Source: Effrenium voratum
Taxonomy: Eukaryota; Sar; Dinophyceae; Suessiales; Symbiodiniaceae
Direction of reading: 5' to 3'
NCBI GenBank assembly: GCA_963377175.1
Contig: CAUJNA010003812.1
Location: forward strand, 310,001-374,000
Length of the DNA: 64,000 nt
Shown in pieces: positions 1-11,697 of the stretch. The first letter of the stretch is position 1; each line of letters opens with the position of its first letter. A program made the translations under genes and the position numbers. The notes below the pieces were generated by a model. It worked only from the letters and a program-made list of their open reading frames with translations, did not search any database and was not told the origin of the DNA.

Positions 1-1429
1 TCTTTGGGCCTCAGGTCCAATAGGGTGTTTCTGAAATTGAGGGACCTTTCAAACGGTTGCTTTCCGCTTGTTTCCCCTTAGCATTCGAAAACAGGACTCC
101 GTTTGTAAGAAACACCCGAAAAAGCTAACAAACGCGTTGCTAGGGAGAGCGGCGCCAGGGAAGCCCCAAAATAGTTGCGACTTCGGCGTGGATGCTTCAG
201 AGGAAAATTGGAATGGTCCCTTGGCAACTTCCTACTTTTTCGGGGCAAATGACTTGACGGGAAAATTCATGCAGCCAGACGGGTCGCTCTGACCGAAGGC
301 CACGAGTCTGCATTCCGCCGTTTCATTGAGTGTACCGCCACAGGGAATCAACTGCATGTAGGCCACCTCCATTTTGGCCGTCAATTGCCCCCCAAAAGGT
401 GCCAAAATTCACACTCGAGGCCATGCCAAAGGCGTGCCGTCGCGCAGCCATCGAAGGCGCGGCGAGAATTTGTGCCGAAGGAAGCCGCCGAGATGGTTCA
501 GATCGTGCCAAAGCGGGAAACATACCCCTGAACCAAAAAAATGAGGGGCAGAACTGTAAGATGTTCTCTTTGGGGTTTGGTCTGGGAATTGGGGGAAGTC
601 ATTGGTGGATCCCCGTTTTCAGTTCAATCAAACGCAGAAGGCACGGGTCCCCGACGACCTTCATCAAAAACAGCTACCGCAGCTGTGGAGATTGGCGTTG
701 TGGGGAGCAGATGCGGGAGGAAAAGCGACGTCATTGGCCTTGGTCGTTTCCTGGATGCCCTACTGTTGATGAACCAAATCCGCTTTGCGCGGGTTTGTCG
801 CCGGAGTTGAATTTCTGGGATAAACCACCCGGTGCGAAGAGTTGGTGAATCCACAAATCGGATGTCCCAGATCCCATGTCACCCGAAAACGGCGTCAGAC
901 CTGGCACCTGCCATTGACCTGACTCTCTACGTGTGTCGTTGCGCGGACCCGGGAAAGCGGTATCATTAGAAAGCCCACCAAGAAGGGTACCCTAGGAAAA
1001 GACACCCCCCCACATCATTCTGCGCGACGGCAACATGTAGGGTTTGAGGGGCACTCAGGTTAATCAGCACACAAAAACGCGCGGCTGCTGTTTTGTTTCT
1101 GTTTGTTTGCTGCTCGCCATTCGCGTGATTTGGAATGTATTACCACTCGCCGGAAGGAACTATCTTAGAAGGGTGTGTCTCTTTTGATCAGGACTCCAAG
1201 CAACAAGTCGGTGTAAGTTTGGTTGCGAAAACAGAATCAAATAAACTATGACAAGCACCATGAAAAGAAGGAAAGGATACCCGAGGGATTGTGTGGCACT
1301 TATAGCTGGTGGCCACACAAAAAGCAGGGTGGCGCCTACTCTCCAAGGGGAGGGGTCGTGGGGGTGCGAAATCTGCTTTAAACAATCAGACCTTGGCCAC
1401 CTTTCAAAGGAGACTGCTCTTGTTTTTTG
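1..1429. other. Unassigned sequence
   Basis: No gene is recognised. A GC-richer stretch near 390-510 is open in two forward frames and could be a small exon, but no acceptor/donor pair confirms it. The rest holds nothing I can name. Confidence 0.4.
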
Positions 1430-1486
1430 GGTCCCCCAGCTAGGCACCCTTTTTTGGGGGAGGGTTCCCCTACTAAAATAGACTAC
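1430..1486 (+). repeat. Solo right end of the CTATTTTAG MITE-like family
   Basis: This roughly 57-bp block begins GTCCCCCAGCTAGG and ends CCCCTACTAAAATAGACTAC. The same block recurs at 7721-7796, 12021-12093 and 13632-13710. At two of those sites it forms the right terminus of an inverted-repeat element. No matching left terminus is visible here. Confidence 0.65.
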
Positions 1487-1980
1487 CGGAGTTCTTGGAC
1501 TTTAGTCACTGGGTTTGGACCATCGAGGCAACAAAGGTTGATTACTTTCGGAGAAATCGGAAGCGAGTTGTTTGAAACAGCTGGCCAAAAAACCGGAGGA
1601 GGTGGCCCGACCCTGGCGTCGGAGTCAGTTTGTAAGCCGGCCAAACTCGTCGGATGGCTATGGAAATTATTGGCTTGCGTAAAGAGTAGAAGCGTTTACA
1701 GTTTGTCAGTGGCAAGAAAAGCCAGAAGGAGATGGAGAGAATTCAAGTAGATCAACAGGTCGCCTCTTTTTCAAGCCCCTCAATGACTTAGGGTGCCCTG
1801 GACATTGGGAAGAGTCATGGAAGAGTCATGGAAGAGTCATTGGCAAGTGGGCAGTGCTAGTTCTGCGTGCCTGAGATTTCTTCATCCATTGTACACCCCA
1901 ACCAAAATTCAACTCTCTTATTGTAAGGCCAGAAATGATTAGAATGAGGTTGTGGGGCACGTGAAAACGAAAGTACCCTC
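1487..1980. other. Unassigned sequence with a short tandem repeat
   Basis: No gene is recognised. An 11-12 bp motif, GAAGAGTCATG, is repeated three times near 1808-1843. The remainder is unassigned. Confidence 0.4.
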
Positions 1981-2074
1981 CCACCAATCAACATGGAACC
2001 TGACAGGGGTTCCTTTTAAACACAAAGTGGTCCAAACCAGAACTCCTCTTTTCAGGTTCCATCTTAATTTGTGG
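1981..2074. repeat. Small foldback element, copy 1
   Basis: ATGGAACCTG (1993-2002) is inverted as CAGGTTCCAT (2053-2062), with flanking CCAC/GTGG pairing outside. The loop contains ACAGGGGTTCCTTTTAA. A related 70-bp element at 29592-29661 has the same inner arms and loop core, so this is a mobile or amplified hairpin rather than a chance palindrome. Confidence 0.6.
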
Positions 2075-2760
2075 CAGGGTAAGTCATAGCGAGATATGCA
2101 AACCACCCTCACTTTCTTGGGACGACGGAGGCCTCTCGCGGGAGCTTCGACATGAGCTTATATGCTTCATGGAGGCACGGGCGACGACGGGCACGACCGG
2201 ACGACGGGACGTGTCTCGCTTCGGAGAAACCGCTCGCGCTTGCGTTCAACATGCACCCGGGAAACTGGCGCCCATCGGCGGAGGAAGCGGGGCTGGTTTT
2301 TGGGGTTCTTTCTGTTGTATGGGGTAGGGTCCTTTCAGCACACCTGGTTTTCCGATGCAAAAGGTTAAAGGCCTCTTGTGGATGGCTGAAGTAAAGACCA
2401 ATATCCAGCGGGGCCTGGAAAATAAACAGCGATGGACAACTTCCTCGCCGAGAAAACCGACCGCTAAAAGGGTTCCCCTGTTTCCGATTTGGGCATTATC
2501 AGTGTTTGATAGTGCCAAAAGGGGATGTTATTTTCTTCGACCCTCCTGTTGCTCCCTTAGAAGGAACTAAGGAAAGGACGCAAAGTCCGAAACAAGTCAG
2601 TTGATTCTCCACGCAGCGCAGCTGAAGCTCTTCTAGCGTTGGGTCCATCCATGGCTTCCAAAAGCCACGGGCCAATGGGCTAAGAGCCGGAAGTATTGCG
2701 ATGTCACAGACCGCGGGCGACCTCAGCCATGAGGGAAGGTTCTTGGACGATTCCTTATTT
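2075..2760. other. Unassigned sequence with a possible exon
   Basis: A GC-rich stretch at about 2119-2290 stays open on the plus strand and has a protein-like composition. No clear splice signals frame it and no family is recognised. The rest is unassigned. Confidence 0.3.
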
Positions 2761-2763
2761 CAA

Positions 2764-2794
<31 letters not shown>

Positions 2795-2902
2795 TTGCGA
2801 CAGCATATATATATATATACATATGTGATATATGATATATGAGATAGGATATATAAAACATGATATATGATATATGATATACGATATATATATATATATA
2901 TA
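2764..2902. repeat. (TA)n-rich low-complexity tract
   Basis: Alternating TA/CA runs are interspersed with GATATATGATATAT-type units and flanked by pure (TA)n. Apparent reading frames made of Tyr/Ile repeats are artefacts of the repeat. Confidence 0.9.
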
Positions 2903-3535
2903 CATGGCGGTTCACTTGGTCGGTTTCGGTTTCCTTTGCGCCGGCTTCGGATGAGTGAAATGATTTCTCTCGGGGAGCGGCAGGGTCCCAAGTGTCATTG
3001 ATTCATGATGTGTGTGGGTGTGGTCTATTCAGGTAGTAAACTTAAGCCCGCAAAATGGGCACGGCTTCCACGATTCCCTTCCTTTCGGAGTGGAAAGTGT
3101 GGACCCACTTTCGATGAGGGGCGATGGAATCTGAAGCGCGGTTTCTTCTGCCTGGTCCAAATATCTGGATGTGTATCTAAGTTTTGGACCCCGGCCCTGA
3201 ACCAAAATGGCAAGCAACATCTTGAACATCTGAACATCTGGTTTTGAACAAGCCACCAACGGCGCTGAGGATGTTTCTTCGAAACCTTCTGCCTTTCGAA
3301 ACAGCCCATGTTCACATGGTTGTTGTTGGGGTACATTTTACATGTTTGCTTATTTATTGTGGTTTAGTGGTTGAAATCGAACCACTTCACTGCTAAAATT
3401 GTAGTTGTGTTGCTCCCCTTCCAACGTCAACCATGTTCAGAGGCCCAGCTTGAACCCTCTAGCTGCATTTGTTTGGGATGCATTCGGCGCGAGCGAGCTC
3501 TGAACGGAATGGGCCTCACGAAGATCATAGAACTT
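2903..3535. other. Unassigned sequence
   Basis: Open frames occur on both strands but all are short. None has a recognisable motif or splice context. Confidence 0.35.
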
Positions 3536-3651
3536 GGTGGCCCCCAGCCGTCCGGCTCGTTAGCCTTTTAGTTGCCTTTAGTTGGTTTAGTGGTAGTTTC
3601 CATTTAACCTACTCAGTGTTAAACTTTTAGCAGGGGATCTGAGGGCAGCCC
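3536..3651 (+). repeat. 110-bp dispersed repeat, copy 1
   Basis: It starts GGTGGCCCCCAGCC and ends GGGGATCTGAGGGCAGCC. The copies at 3758-3866 and 13844-13954 share both ends and the internal TTTAGTGGTAGTTTCC. It looks like a short interspersed or MITE-like repeat. No terminal inverted repeat or poly-A tail is evident. Confidence 0.7.
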
Positions 3652-3757
3652 AGAGGAAAAAAGGTGGAGGAAAAGCCCGCCTCGGTCCGGCCGGTGCTTG
3701 GGTATGCCGGGATAGCTTGGTGTCGTTTCGGTCTCGATCTCTCACAAGTACAACAGT

Positions 3758-3866
3758 GGTGGCTCCCAGCCATTCCCTTAGCTTTTTAGCCTTTTAGTGT
3801 TTCGTGGTAGTTTCCGACTTTAACCCACTCAAAGTTGTTCACCTTTAGCGGGGGATCTGAGGGCAG
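3758..3866 (+). repeat. 110-bp dispersed repeat, copy 2
   Basis: This diverged copy of the 3536-3651 repeat keeps the GGTGG start, the GTGGTAGTTTCC core and the GGGGATCTGAGGGCAG end. It lies in the same orientation about 110 bp downstream of copy 1. Confidence 0.65.
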
Positions 3867-4066
3867 AGGTTCAGAGGTGAACCACTCAGATTCTGGAGCA
3901 TCAGACTAGCAGTTCCAAACGCTCAAAGGGTCTGGGTCGCAATTTGCAGGAGCGGACCCGCAAGAGAGGCGCGGGAATCGGGAGTCGGGGAGAATGCTAT
4001 CCGCTTGCCCGGTGCCATGCAGCTTAGAATGCTACCGTTGCAAGTGATTTCCGTACTGTTACTAAC

Positions 4067-4118
4067 CATAACCTAACCCTAACCTAACCTAACCTATCCC
4101 TAACCTAGCCCTAATCTG
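4067..4118. repeat. Degenerate CCTAA telomere-like tract
   Basis: Runs of CCTAAC and CCCTAAC appear about eight times in 50 bp. The units are 5-6 bp long, whereas the telomere unit usual for dinoflagellates is the 7-bp TTTAGGG. This is therefore a degenerate interstitial tract or a chance microsatellite, not a chromosome end. Confidence 0.6.
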
Positions 4119-4123
4119 ACCTT

Positions 4124-4784
4124 CGAAGCCTTGTTTGAACACACATCGTCCTAGCTTGTGGCTCCATTTTCTTTTCCAAAGGCAGGCGTAGATGAACCAA
4201 TCAAACCATGCACGTGCCTCCCTTTGCCTCGCAAAGGACACCGCCGTTTCGTTTGTGCTGCAATTCTGAAGAGGCTTCTTGTACACAAACCCAGGAGTGC
4301 TCACGGAAACCAACCCGCTCTTGAACAAACTATCCTGTCCAGAAGGTTCCAGGAGGTTTGGCGTAGTTACGCCAGCGTGGGCATGCCTCAAAGAAGCAAT
4401 TGACCCCAAGTGGGTGTCTCATGCTCAAGAAATTAATCATGTTGCGACAAAATTATGTCCCATAGGGCCCAACTCCTTTCCTGTGGCCATGTGACCTGTA
4501 TCCTTTCCCGATTGGTAAAGAATTTTGCCTTGCCTTGAGACGAAGTACCAAGTACCCCATGTCGAGCTTAGATATTTTGAGGGTGATCCGACATGTTTTG
4601 CCTCAGCATGTTTACCTCCAAAGCATCTCAATGCTCAAAGTACTTGGAGCATGGACCCCGGTAAACTTGCCATGTGTGCATAAAAATGATAGTAATACTT
4701 AGAATCGTATGTTTTACCCCCTTGGTTGTTTTCCCGAAAGCATGGCGAAGGGTTCTTCCGCTGGGTTCACTTGAGTTGTTCTCA
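4124..4784. other. Unassigned sequence
   Basis: No gene, splice pair or repeat family is recognised. Confidence 0.4.
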
Positions 4785-5095
4785 TGAGAGTCATTGCAAG
4801 GAGTCATTGCAAGGAATCATCATCATGAAAATCATTGCAAGGTGTCATTGCAAGGAATCATCATCATGAAAATCATTGCAAGGTGTCATTGCAAGGAATC
4901 ATCATCATGAAAGTCATTGCAAGGCGTCATTGCAAGGAATCATCATCATGAAAGTCATTGCAAGGAGTCATTGCAAGGAGTCATTGCAAGGAGTCATGAG
5001 AGTCATTGCAAGTTGCAAGGAGCCAAGTGCATGGACTCAAGTGCAAGTTGCAAGTGCATGGAGTCAAGTGCAAGTTGCAAGTGCAATTGACTTGC
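4785..5095 (+). repeat. TCATTGCAAGG minisatellite
   Basis: The core GTCATTGCAAGG is iterated more than a dozen times. In the left half two cores alternate with an ATCATCATGAAA spacer, giving a unit of about 54 bp. The right end changes to AAGTGCAAGTTGC repeats. It is non-coding. Confidence 0.9.
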
Positions 5096-5149
5096 GAGGA
5101 GTTAAAATCTCTTCTTAGGGCGGCGGAGTAGTGCCGACGACACTCTACA

Positions 5150-5875
5150 AAAATCGACCCTCTGCGGGGATTGGCGTAGTCGAGGTGCAAAAACTCGAGG
5201 TTTTTTTGCGTTTTGTTTTGGCTCGTGCGACCCTCTGCGGGGATTGGCATGGTCGAGGTGCAAAACTCGAGGTTTTTTGCGATATTGATTTGGCTCGCGC
5301 GACCCTCTGCGGGGATCGGCGTGGTCGAGAGTGCAAAACCTCGAGGTTTTTGCGATTTTGTTTTGGCTCGCGCGACCCTCTGCGGGGATCGGCGTGGTCG
5401 AGGTGCAAAAACTCGAGGTTTTTGCGATTTTGCTTTGGCTCGCGCGACCCTCTGCGGGGATCGGCGTGGTCGAGGCGCAAAACCTCGAGGTTTTTACGAT
5501 TTTGTTTTGGCTCGCGCGACCCTTTGCGGGGATCGGCGTGGTCGAGGTGCAAAACCTCGAGGTTTTTTTTGCGATTTTGCTTTGGCTCGCGCGACCCTCT
5601 GCGGGGATCGGCGTGGTCGAGGTGCAAAAACTCGAGGTTTTTGCAATTATGTTTTGGCTCGCGTGACCCTTTGCGGGGATCGGCGTGGTCGAGGTGCAAA
5701 AACTCAAGGTTTTCTGCGATTTTGTTTTGGCCCGCGCGACCCTCTGCGGGGATCTGCGTGGTCGAGGTGCAAAACCTCGAGGTTTTTTGCGATGTTGTTT
5801 TGGCTCGCGCGACCCTCTGCGGGGATCGGCGTGGTCGAGGTGCAAAAACTCAAGGTTTTTTGCGACTTTTGTTGT
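5150..5875 (+). repeat. 72-bp tandem repeat, ten copies
   Basis: Ten units of about 70-76 bp contain GCGACCCTCTGCGGGGAT, then CGGCGTGGTCGAGGTGC, then a palindrome AAACCTCGAGGTTT and TTTTGGCTCGC. Copies differ by one to four bases in T-run length, which moves the reading frame between units. The array lacks stop codons, so long open frames run through it on both strands, but these are by-products of the repeat and not genes. Confidence 0.93.
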
Positions 5876-5889
5876 TCGAACTGGTCCTC

Positions 5890-5962
5890 GGGAGTTGTCT
5901 CGTGGTTCGCGCGCCTGCCCCGGGACCGGTGAATCGCGGGTTCGATTCCCCCCTGGCCCGCG
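5890..5962 (+). other. Possible tRNA-derived sequence
   Basis: An exact B-box-like GGTTCGATTCC sits at 5939-5949. About 40 bp upstream is an A-box-like segment, CTCGTGGTTCGCGCGCCTG. A five-pair T stem is only four-fifths complete and no matching acceptor stem is seen. It is more likely a degenerate tRNA-derived (SINE-like) fragment than a working tRNA gene. Confidence 0.3.
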
Positions 5963-6907
5963 GGCGGGCTTCGCAAGCTGCACGGAGCAACTTGCGCAGA
6001 GCAACTTGCGCAGACCATCCAACCGGGCAGGGATTGCTTCCGACTCTCCAGGCGTCTGTGGCGCGGCAGGGGGGCCCAGCAAAACAAACCGAAGGTCATC
6101 CAAGAAGCTTCCTTTCAAACAGCATGGGTCCCATGGGATCCCTCCACTTCCTCTTGTTTGCACCTTCAAAAGTGGCAATGTTAGTTGAAAACCACCAGTC
6201 CATTGCAACTTGTGAAGGGGAAATCCGGCGACCCCTGGTCATACAACAGATAGATCGATTCATGGCGAATAGCTTATTGTTCGGCGCCAAAAGCAGAAAT
6301 GGCAGCAAAGCACCTGGCCCCGAAGGTGCTTCCAGCAGCGAGGATGCTTCCGGTTGCAGTCGCTGGCCAGTCAGGGGAACTGGGGTAGCACATGTCTAAG
6401 AGTTTCGCGTTTCTAGAAGGACCAACTGTTGCAAGCGCACTAGTTCAAACAGTTGCCCCTGGAATGGAATTTGACTGCAACCATTGGAGCGGATCATGAA
6501 CAGCAGCCATGAGACAATTGATCTTGTATTGAGCCATATTGTTTCTACTCAACTAACCACGCCCAACACTCAGCTCAGCAAGTTTGCTTTTGGTGTTCTT
6601 GAGGCGGACACCTCAGCGGAACCACAAGGAAAACCACCATTTCCCCGCCCGTCCCTTCATATACACCAGGTCCAGGTCCGAAAGCGATGTGCCCCAAAAG
6701 AAGGCGCGAGAGAATTGTGGGTCGTGGGCTGGGACGGTCCCCAGTTTCTCGCTGGTCTCCAATATATCAAATGGGTGTACATGGGGTGATATTGCTTATG
6801 TCGGCTTTTAGGGCAACCACCCAAAATGGGTGTTTTCCTTTTGCCTTCCCCTCAAACGAACCCCAAGCCAGTCTTGACGCAGATTCGCACCATGCGCTGC
6901 CTGTTTT
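5963..6907. other. Unassigned sequence
   Basis: A short direct repeat (GAGCAACTTGCGCAGA, two copies) lies just after the tRNA-like fragment. No gene is recognised in the rest. Confidence 0.4.
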
Positions 6908-6945
6908 ATGTACATGTGTGTATGTGTGTGTGTGTGTATTTTTGG
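6908..6945 (+). repeat. (TG)n microsatellite
   Basis: GTGTGTATGTGTGTGTGTG is followed by a T and G run. Confidence 0.9.
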
Positions 6946-7526
6946 GGGGTTGTCAATCGAGCGAGTGACCATGCATGAAAAATTCTGTACTTGGAAGTCC
7001 AAGTATTCCCAATTTCGGAATTATCGTACCAAATTGCAGATGTGCGTGCCAGGTGTTGTTGTTTGCACCTTTGTTGAGGTTTGGGAAGCAAAGAGGAGCC
7101 CGGTCAACTGGACGAGCAAGCCCATGTTTGATTTTGTTGAACCGGTGTTACCTTAGAAATGGCTCAACCCTTGGCTCTTGCTTGGCAACCGCCGAGCAAA
7201 GTTGGGTAGCCCAGTAGACAGCATCCAAATCTGGCGCTTTGCCCCGATTCGCCCAGGCTCAGCACTCCCTGAGTTCCTGGACTTTACTTTTTGGGAAGAA
7301 CATCTTAGTTTGTTTTTCCAAAAAAAAAGTTCCAGTTGACTTGCTTTTGGCCAATCCATTCGAGAAGTGAGTTGTCCCTTCATCCATTCCAACTGGTGCG
7401 CAGCGGCGTGATTTTGTCGAGCCTTAAGTACTTGGGGTCCTTGTCTGATACCATCGGAAGCCAAATGGCAGTGGATCAAAACCAATACCATGTTGGGCTA
7501 GGTGAATTCACCACCCATGTTAGAGC
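6946..7526. other. Unassigned sequence
   Basis: No gene is recognised. Open frames are short on both strands. Confidence 0.4.
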
Positions 7527-7790
7527 CTATTTTAGTGGTTGGATTGGGATGTTCACTGGGGGTACGATTGGGATTTCGACCCACAGCCAAATGGGTAGCG
7601 TGGATCTTCCCTTCGATTCCCCGACTCCGCAGGCGGCAACATCTGGAGCTTCAGGACCGGCCGCGCACAGTACCATCGGGCACCTCGGTGAAATCCACTG
7701 GCCCTTTGGTGTAAAAAATCTAGGTCCCCCAGCTAGGTGCCCTTTTACCGTTTCTTTTTTGGGGGAGAGGGTTCCCCTACTAAAAAACAG
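7527..7790. mobile_element. MITE-like element, CTATTTTAG family (264 bp)
   Basis: The left end CTATTTTAGTGG (7527) is inverted at the right end as CCCCTACTAAAAAACAG (7774-7790). The GGATTGGGATGTT next to the left end and the CCCCCAGCTAGG block next to the right end match the 480-bp element at 13228-13707, including the upstream CACCACCCAT. It contains no coding sequence, so it would need an outside transposase. The terminal repeats are imperfect. Confidence 0.6.
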
Positions 7791-8385
7791 ACTACAGAAA
7801 AATGAAAAAATGGTATTTCCCTTGTGCAGGATGAACACATCTTGAGGTCAAACCCATATCCTGCACAAGTGTCCAGCCGGGTTACAAGATCACCCATCAT
7901 CTTCGCATCTGGCGAGCTTGCCGGTTCCTTAGGTTTTGGCTGTTGAGGTTGGTTCCGTTGGTTCCATTTAACCCACAAAAAAATGGGGTTAAACTCGCTT
8001 TTTTCGCAGAATAGAAAACGGCCAGCCCAGTGAAGCATAGCAACCAGCAAGCGGATACCGCGTTGTTTTCTGTCCGTGCATTCTAATCAACGTATTTGGA
8101 AGCCGAGGGACCCCAAAAAACAAGTGTTTGCGGGTTTCCCCTATTTTAAGGCGCACTCAGGTTGCATGTCAACTGGTTGACATGCAACCTTCTGGTAGCC
8201 TGCTGAGGACCAAAAGTGGGAGCCGAAGCATGTCAACGTGCCTTCAAGTTTGCGCGATCAAGCAGTACATATTTAGCCTCCCCCCAAGACCCACTGAAGC
8301 GGATCCTTCAGACTGGTCAACTGTGTCCTTCAGAGCGGCCAGAAAGGAATTCCCATTTCAATTACGCTGATTGATCAGAAGGGAC
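7791..8385. other. Unassigned sequence
   Basis: A short inverted pair, GTTGCATGTCAACTGG / GACATGCAACC, lies near 8160-8188. No gene is recognised. Confidence 0.4.
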
Positions 8386-9060
8386 GACCAGCTTGTCATT
8401 CTTACTAGGCCATCTTTCAATTCCAAGTAGAGTCACTTGGAAAATATGATCTGAAAGAAGAGTTCGAATTAAGCTCCAATGAAAATCCTGATTGGAAAAG
8501 AGTTCCTTTCTAGAAGCCAATTCAAAGTCAAAAAAGTTTATAGTACTATTAAAATCCTGCTTGGAAAGGAGATCATAGTTAAAAGCTAAGTTCAAATAAT
8601 TCCAATTTTGCCGTGAAAGTCCTACTTAAACTTAAAGCCTTGCATTTCTATAACTTGCAAACCAATAGGCTGAAATTGCATTTTCCTCGGTCTTTCAGTT
8701 TGTCACTCCTTGTACGGGGCAGGCAAATTAGAAGATACAACCAGCTTGTCTTTCCTCACTAGATTCCATTTGAACTATTTGGAAATTACCAGCTTGTCTT
8801 TCTTCACTGGATTCTATTCAATTCAAGTTAAAATCTGACTTGGAATGTGTTTCATATATAGTTTAAAGTAGCTAGAAGAACCAACCACTTGTTTCTCCTC
8901 ACTAGGTTCTATTTGAGCTCCAGTTAGATTCCAATGAGAATCGCATTTGGAAAATAACTCATATTTAAGTCTACTTGAACAACATAATGTGATCGAATTC
9001 CAATTTAAGCCTACTTGCAGTTCAAGCCTTGCAATTTAAGGCTTGCAATCCAATCGAACT
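8386..9060 (+). repeat. Degenerate AT-rich tandem repeat
   Basis: At least four diverged units start ACCAGCTTGTCTTTC.TCACTAG (near 8387, 8740, 8788 and 8880). Each continues TTCTATTTGAA...CTTGGAAAAT. AT-richness is well above the flanks. No coding potential was seen. Confidence 0.6.
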
Positions 9061-11690
9061 GTAATTGCATTGTTTGTGGATGTCTCTTGATTTGTCACTC
9101 CTTTTCAGGGGCATGCAAATTCCTGGAAGGCGTGAGGACAAGCTTGCAGTGGATAGCCGTCTCCCCAAAACCCAAAACAAAAAAAGCAAGAAACCAGGGT
9201 CATCCAGAAGAAGAAGCAGAAGAAGAAGAAAATCCAGAAAACTAGGGTCATCTGTTGTGCTTTGGGTGGCTTGTTCGGGTGGCTAAAAGCGGTCCTTGGT
9301 GTTCCAGAGCCCCGGCACCAACACGGCGACGGGGCTGCGCCATCCGCAACCACCCGTCCGAAACCCCCCCCTTAAACCTTCCCCGCGCCAACCAATGAAA
9401 CCAACTAGACCAACCACAAAGCCACCCTGAACCCTAACCCTGCCCTGAACCATGAATCGAGCGTACACCAAGCTTCTGCCGGCCCTACAACGCACCCTAA
9501 GCCTTTCAGCAATTGGTAAGAGGAATGGCCGGGCACGTCTTGGATTTCGTGCAGTCGGAAAGCTTGAAACTGTGGGGTTGGGGTTTACTGGCGGGGAACC
9601 CGTGGACCAAAGCTTCCAGCGGACTACACATTTCCGTGTTCATTGAGATGTCAATCCCATTGCTTGACGCCTGAAGCCTCTTGCCATGTGCATTCCAAGG
9701 GTTGTCTCAAGGCCATGAAGCCAGCCCCGCGCTTCACGTGTGAAGTCGCAAGCTCGTTTCCAGGTTGAAAGTCAGGAAGGCTTGGGAGGGCTTCTGGAAA
9801 AAACATATGGCTTTGGACCCCCTGGGTTGATGGATATCAAGACCCAGGCGAAAACATGCAACTGGCCAAAAGTTTGAAAGCACTGCTTCTGTGCTGAGAA
9901 GATGAGAAGCCCCACCTTGGGCTACCCTCGGAACGGGTCCCCTTTGTAGTGGCTGTCCAGTAGGGATAGCAAATCCTGGATCGGGCACTCCATCTTGACC
10001 AGGCCTGTCAGATTTTGATGTTTGCGACCCAAGCCCTAGGCTTCCCTCTCGGCCAACAGGAGAAGTTCCCTCCGCTGCGCTCGGGTCGCCCCGTGGGTGG
10101 TGCGACTGAGGCGCGGTGCCAGCTGGGGGGCGTGCTGGTGCGCTCTGGCAGCGTGCCCTGCCGCGCCCAGGCGCCAGCGCTTGGCGCGGGAGGGGGAGGG
10201 GAGGGGAGGGAGGTGGCCCCGGATGCGACCGAAAGGGAACGGTCACAAAACAGGGAACCGGTCACAAAACCCGAAATGGTAGGTTTTTAGGGTGGTAAGG
10301 AACGGTCCGGTACCTTGGCCGCTTTGGCAACGCTTTTGCCGGACTGGGATACTGCTTTCCCCTCCATCTTGACCCGGCGAAAACACATTTTTTGAGCCTT
10401 TTGGTTTTCCGGCTTTGGTCTGGCAAAATCTTAGCTCAGGGTTTCTAGCTCGCACCTTCCAGTTTTTCATAAGTGTGCCTATCCGCCTTGGCTTTTCAAG
10501 GGAGCCTTTGATGTCCGAGCTCCGGAAAGGCCCGAGCCGCAAAGCCCTAGGAGCAGGTTTCCGAAAGCATACGTTGCCCATTCAGCTTGGCTTCTGATGT
10601 CATGTTGGCTTGCATAGAATTCAAGCAAAGCCTACCGGTTTGGGCTTATCCCCTGTGGAGTTGGAAGCCGGGGAAGACGGCGGGGTTCCCGGGGAAGCCC
10701 GGCGCTTTCGATGGGCTCGGTAGAATGACAGGCCAGCAGACCACTCCTCAACCATGAGGCCATCAAGTTGCGACATATGGTTGGTTGAATTGCTGATCTG
10801 AAGCATGCAGGTGGGTGTTTTTTCCATGGGACCCACAACAGCTGGATTATCTTGTTGGCCTTTACAACCAACCCAAAGAGGGTCCCCCAAAAGAGAAATC
10901 CATGTGTTTTGGTCTAGTTCGAAGTGGAAACAATTCAAAAGACAGAGATCCGAATCATAGGCGCCGCCTTTGCTGTAGCAAGTCCCTTTTTGTAAGAATT
11001 CTGATGTCATTCTGAATCATGACAAAATGTCAGTACTCACCCAGAACATGAGTTATGCAGTTGTTTCTTTGTGCTGGTTGGTCAGTCCTTGCGTTGATGT
11101 TCAACCCTCAGAGCAACAAGTTCCCCAGCTCCATTCACTCAGACGAGCCTCTGGCATGAACCCCCCAGTCTTTCAATCCATTGATTAAGCTAAGCCATCA
11201 TGAAGTTCCCTCCTGATGTTGTGGGAATAGGTATGGAGTTCCCAGGCAATCAAGTACTGCACCGTCGGCGCGAAGCTTCTCCGAGTTTCCAGCGCTCGTT
11301 TCAGGTCAGGCTCCTTGGATTAAACTGGTTCACCAGTTTGGTCAGACCCTTTCTTCCCCAAATCCATCGATCTGCCCAGGAAAGACGCTTCAGAAGAATC
11401 CTGAGACCTGGGTTTCGAGAGTTTCATCGCTTTCTCCCCAAGAGCACCACAAGGTGTCCCTCGGTTTTCTGAGAAGGAGTCTGCCCTTCCAGCTGTGCTC
11501 TTGGAATGAAGAGGGCGCTGGAATGCCTCACCTCTTCATTCCCGTGAGCCAACTTGGTGAGCAAACTTATTTGGGTGGTAAACCGAGAGTTGTTATCTGT
11601 GGGGCAAAAAACAAATGTGTTTTCTCCCCCCCCCCCCCCGGTTTTTTTTTTGTTTGTTTCCTCTTCTTCTTCTTCTTCTTCTTCTTGTCT
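9061..11690. other. Unassigned sequence
   Basis: Contains a purine tract of AAGAAG units near 9205-9235 and a C-rich tract near 9360-9450 with scattered CCCTAACCC. A GC-rich island at 10060-10230 is open on both strands. No gene can be assigned. Confidence 0.35.
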
Positions 11691-11697
11691 GTTTCAG

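Noticed and set aside
2723..2991. Tyr/Ile-rich minus-strand frames
   Set aside because: They are translations of a (TA)n tract.
5150..5875. CRISPR-like direct repeats
   Set aside because: The units are contiguous tandem copies with no unique spacers and no cas genes nearby, and the composition is eukaryotic.
5102..6399. Open frames of 184-422 codons on both strands
   Set aside because: They follow the 72-bp tandem repeat, shift frame with each unit and have no independent protein signal.
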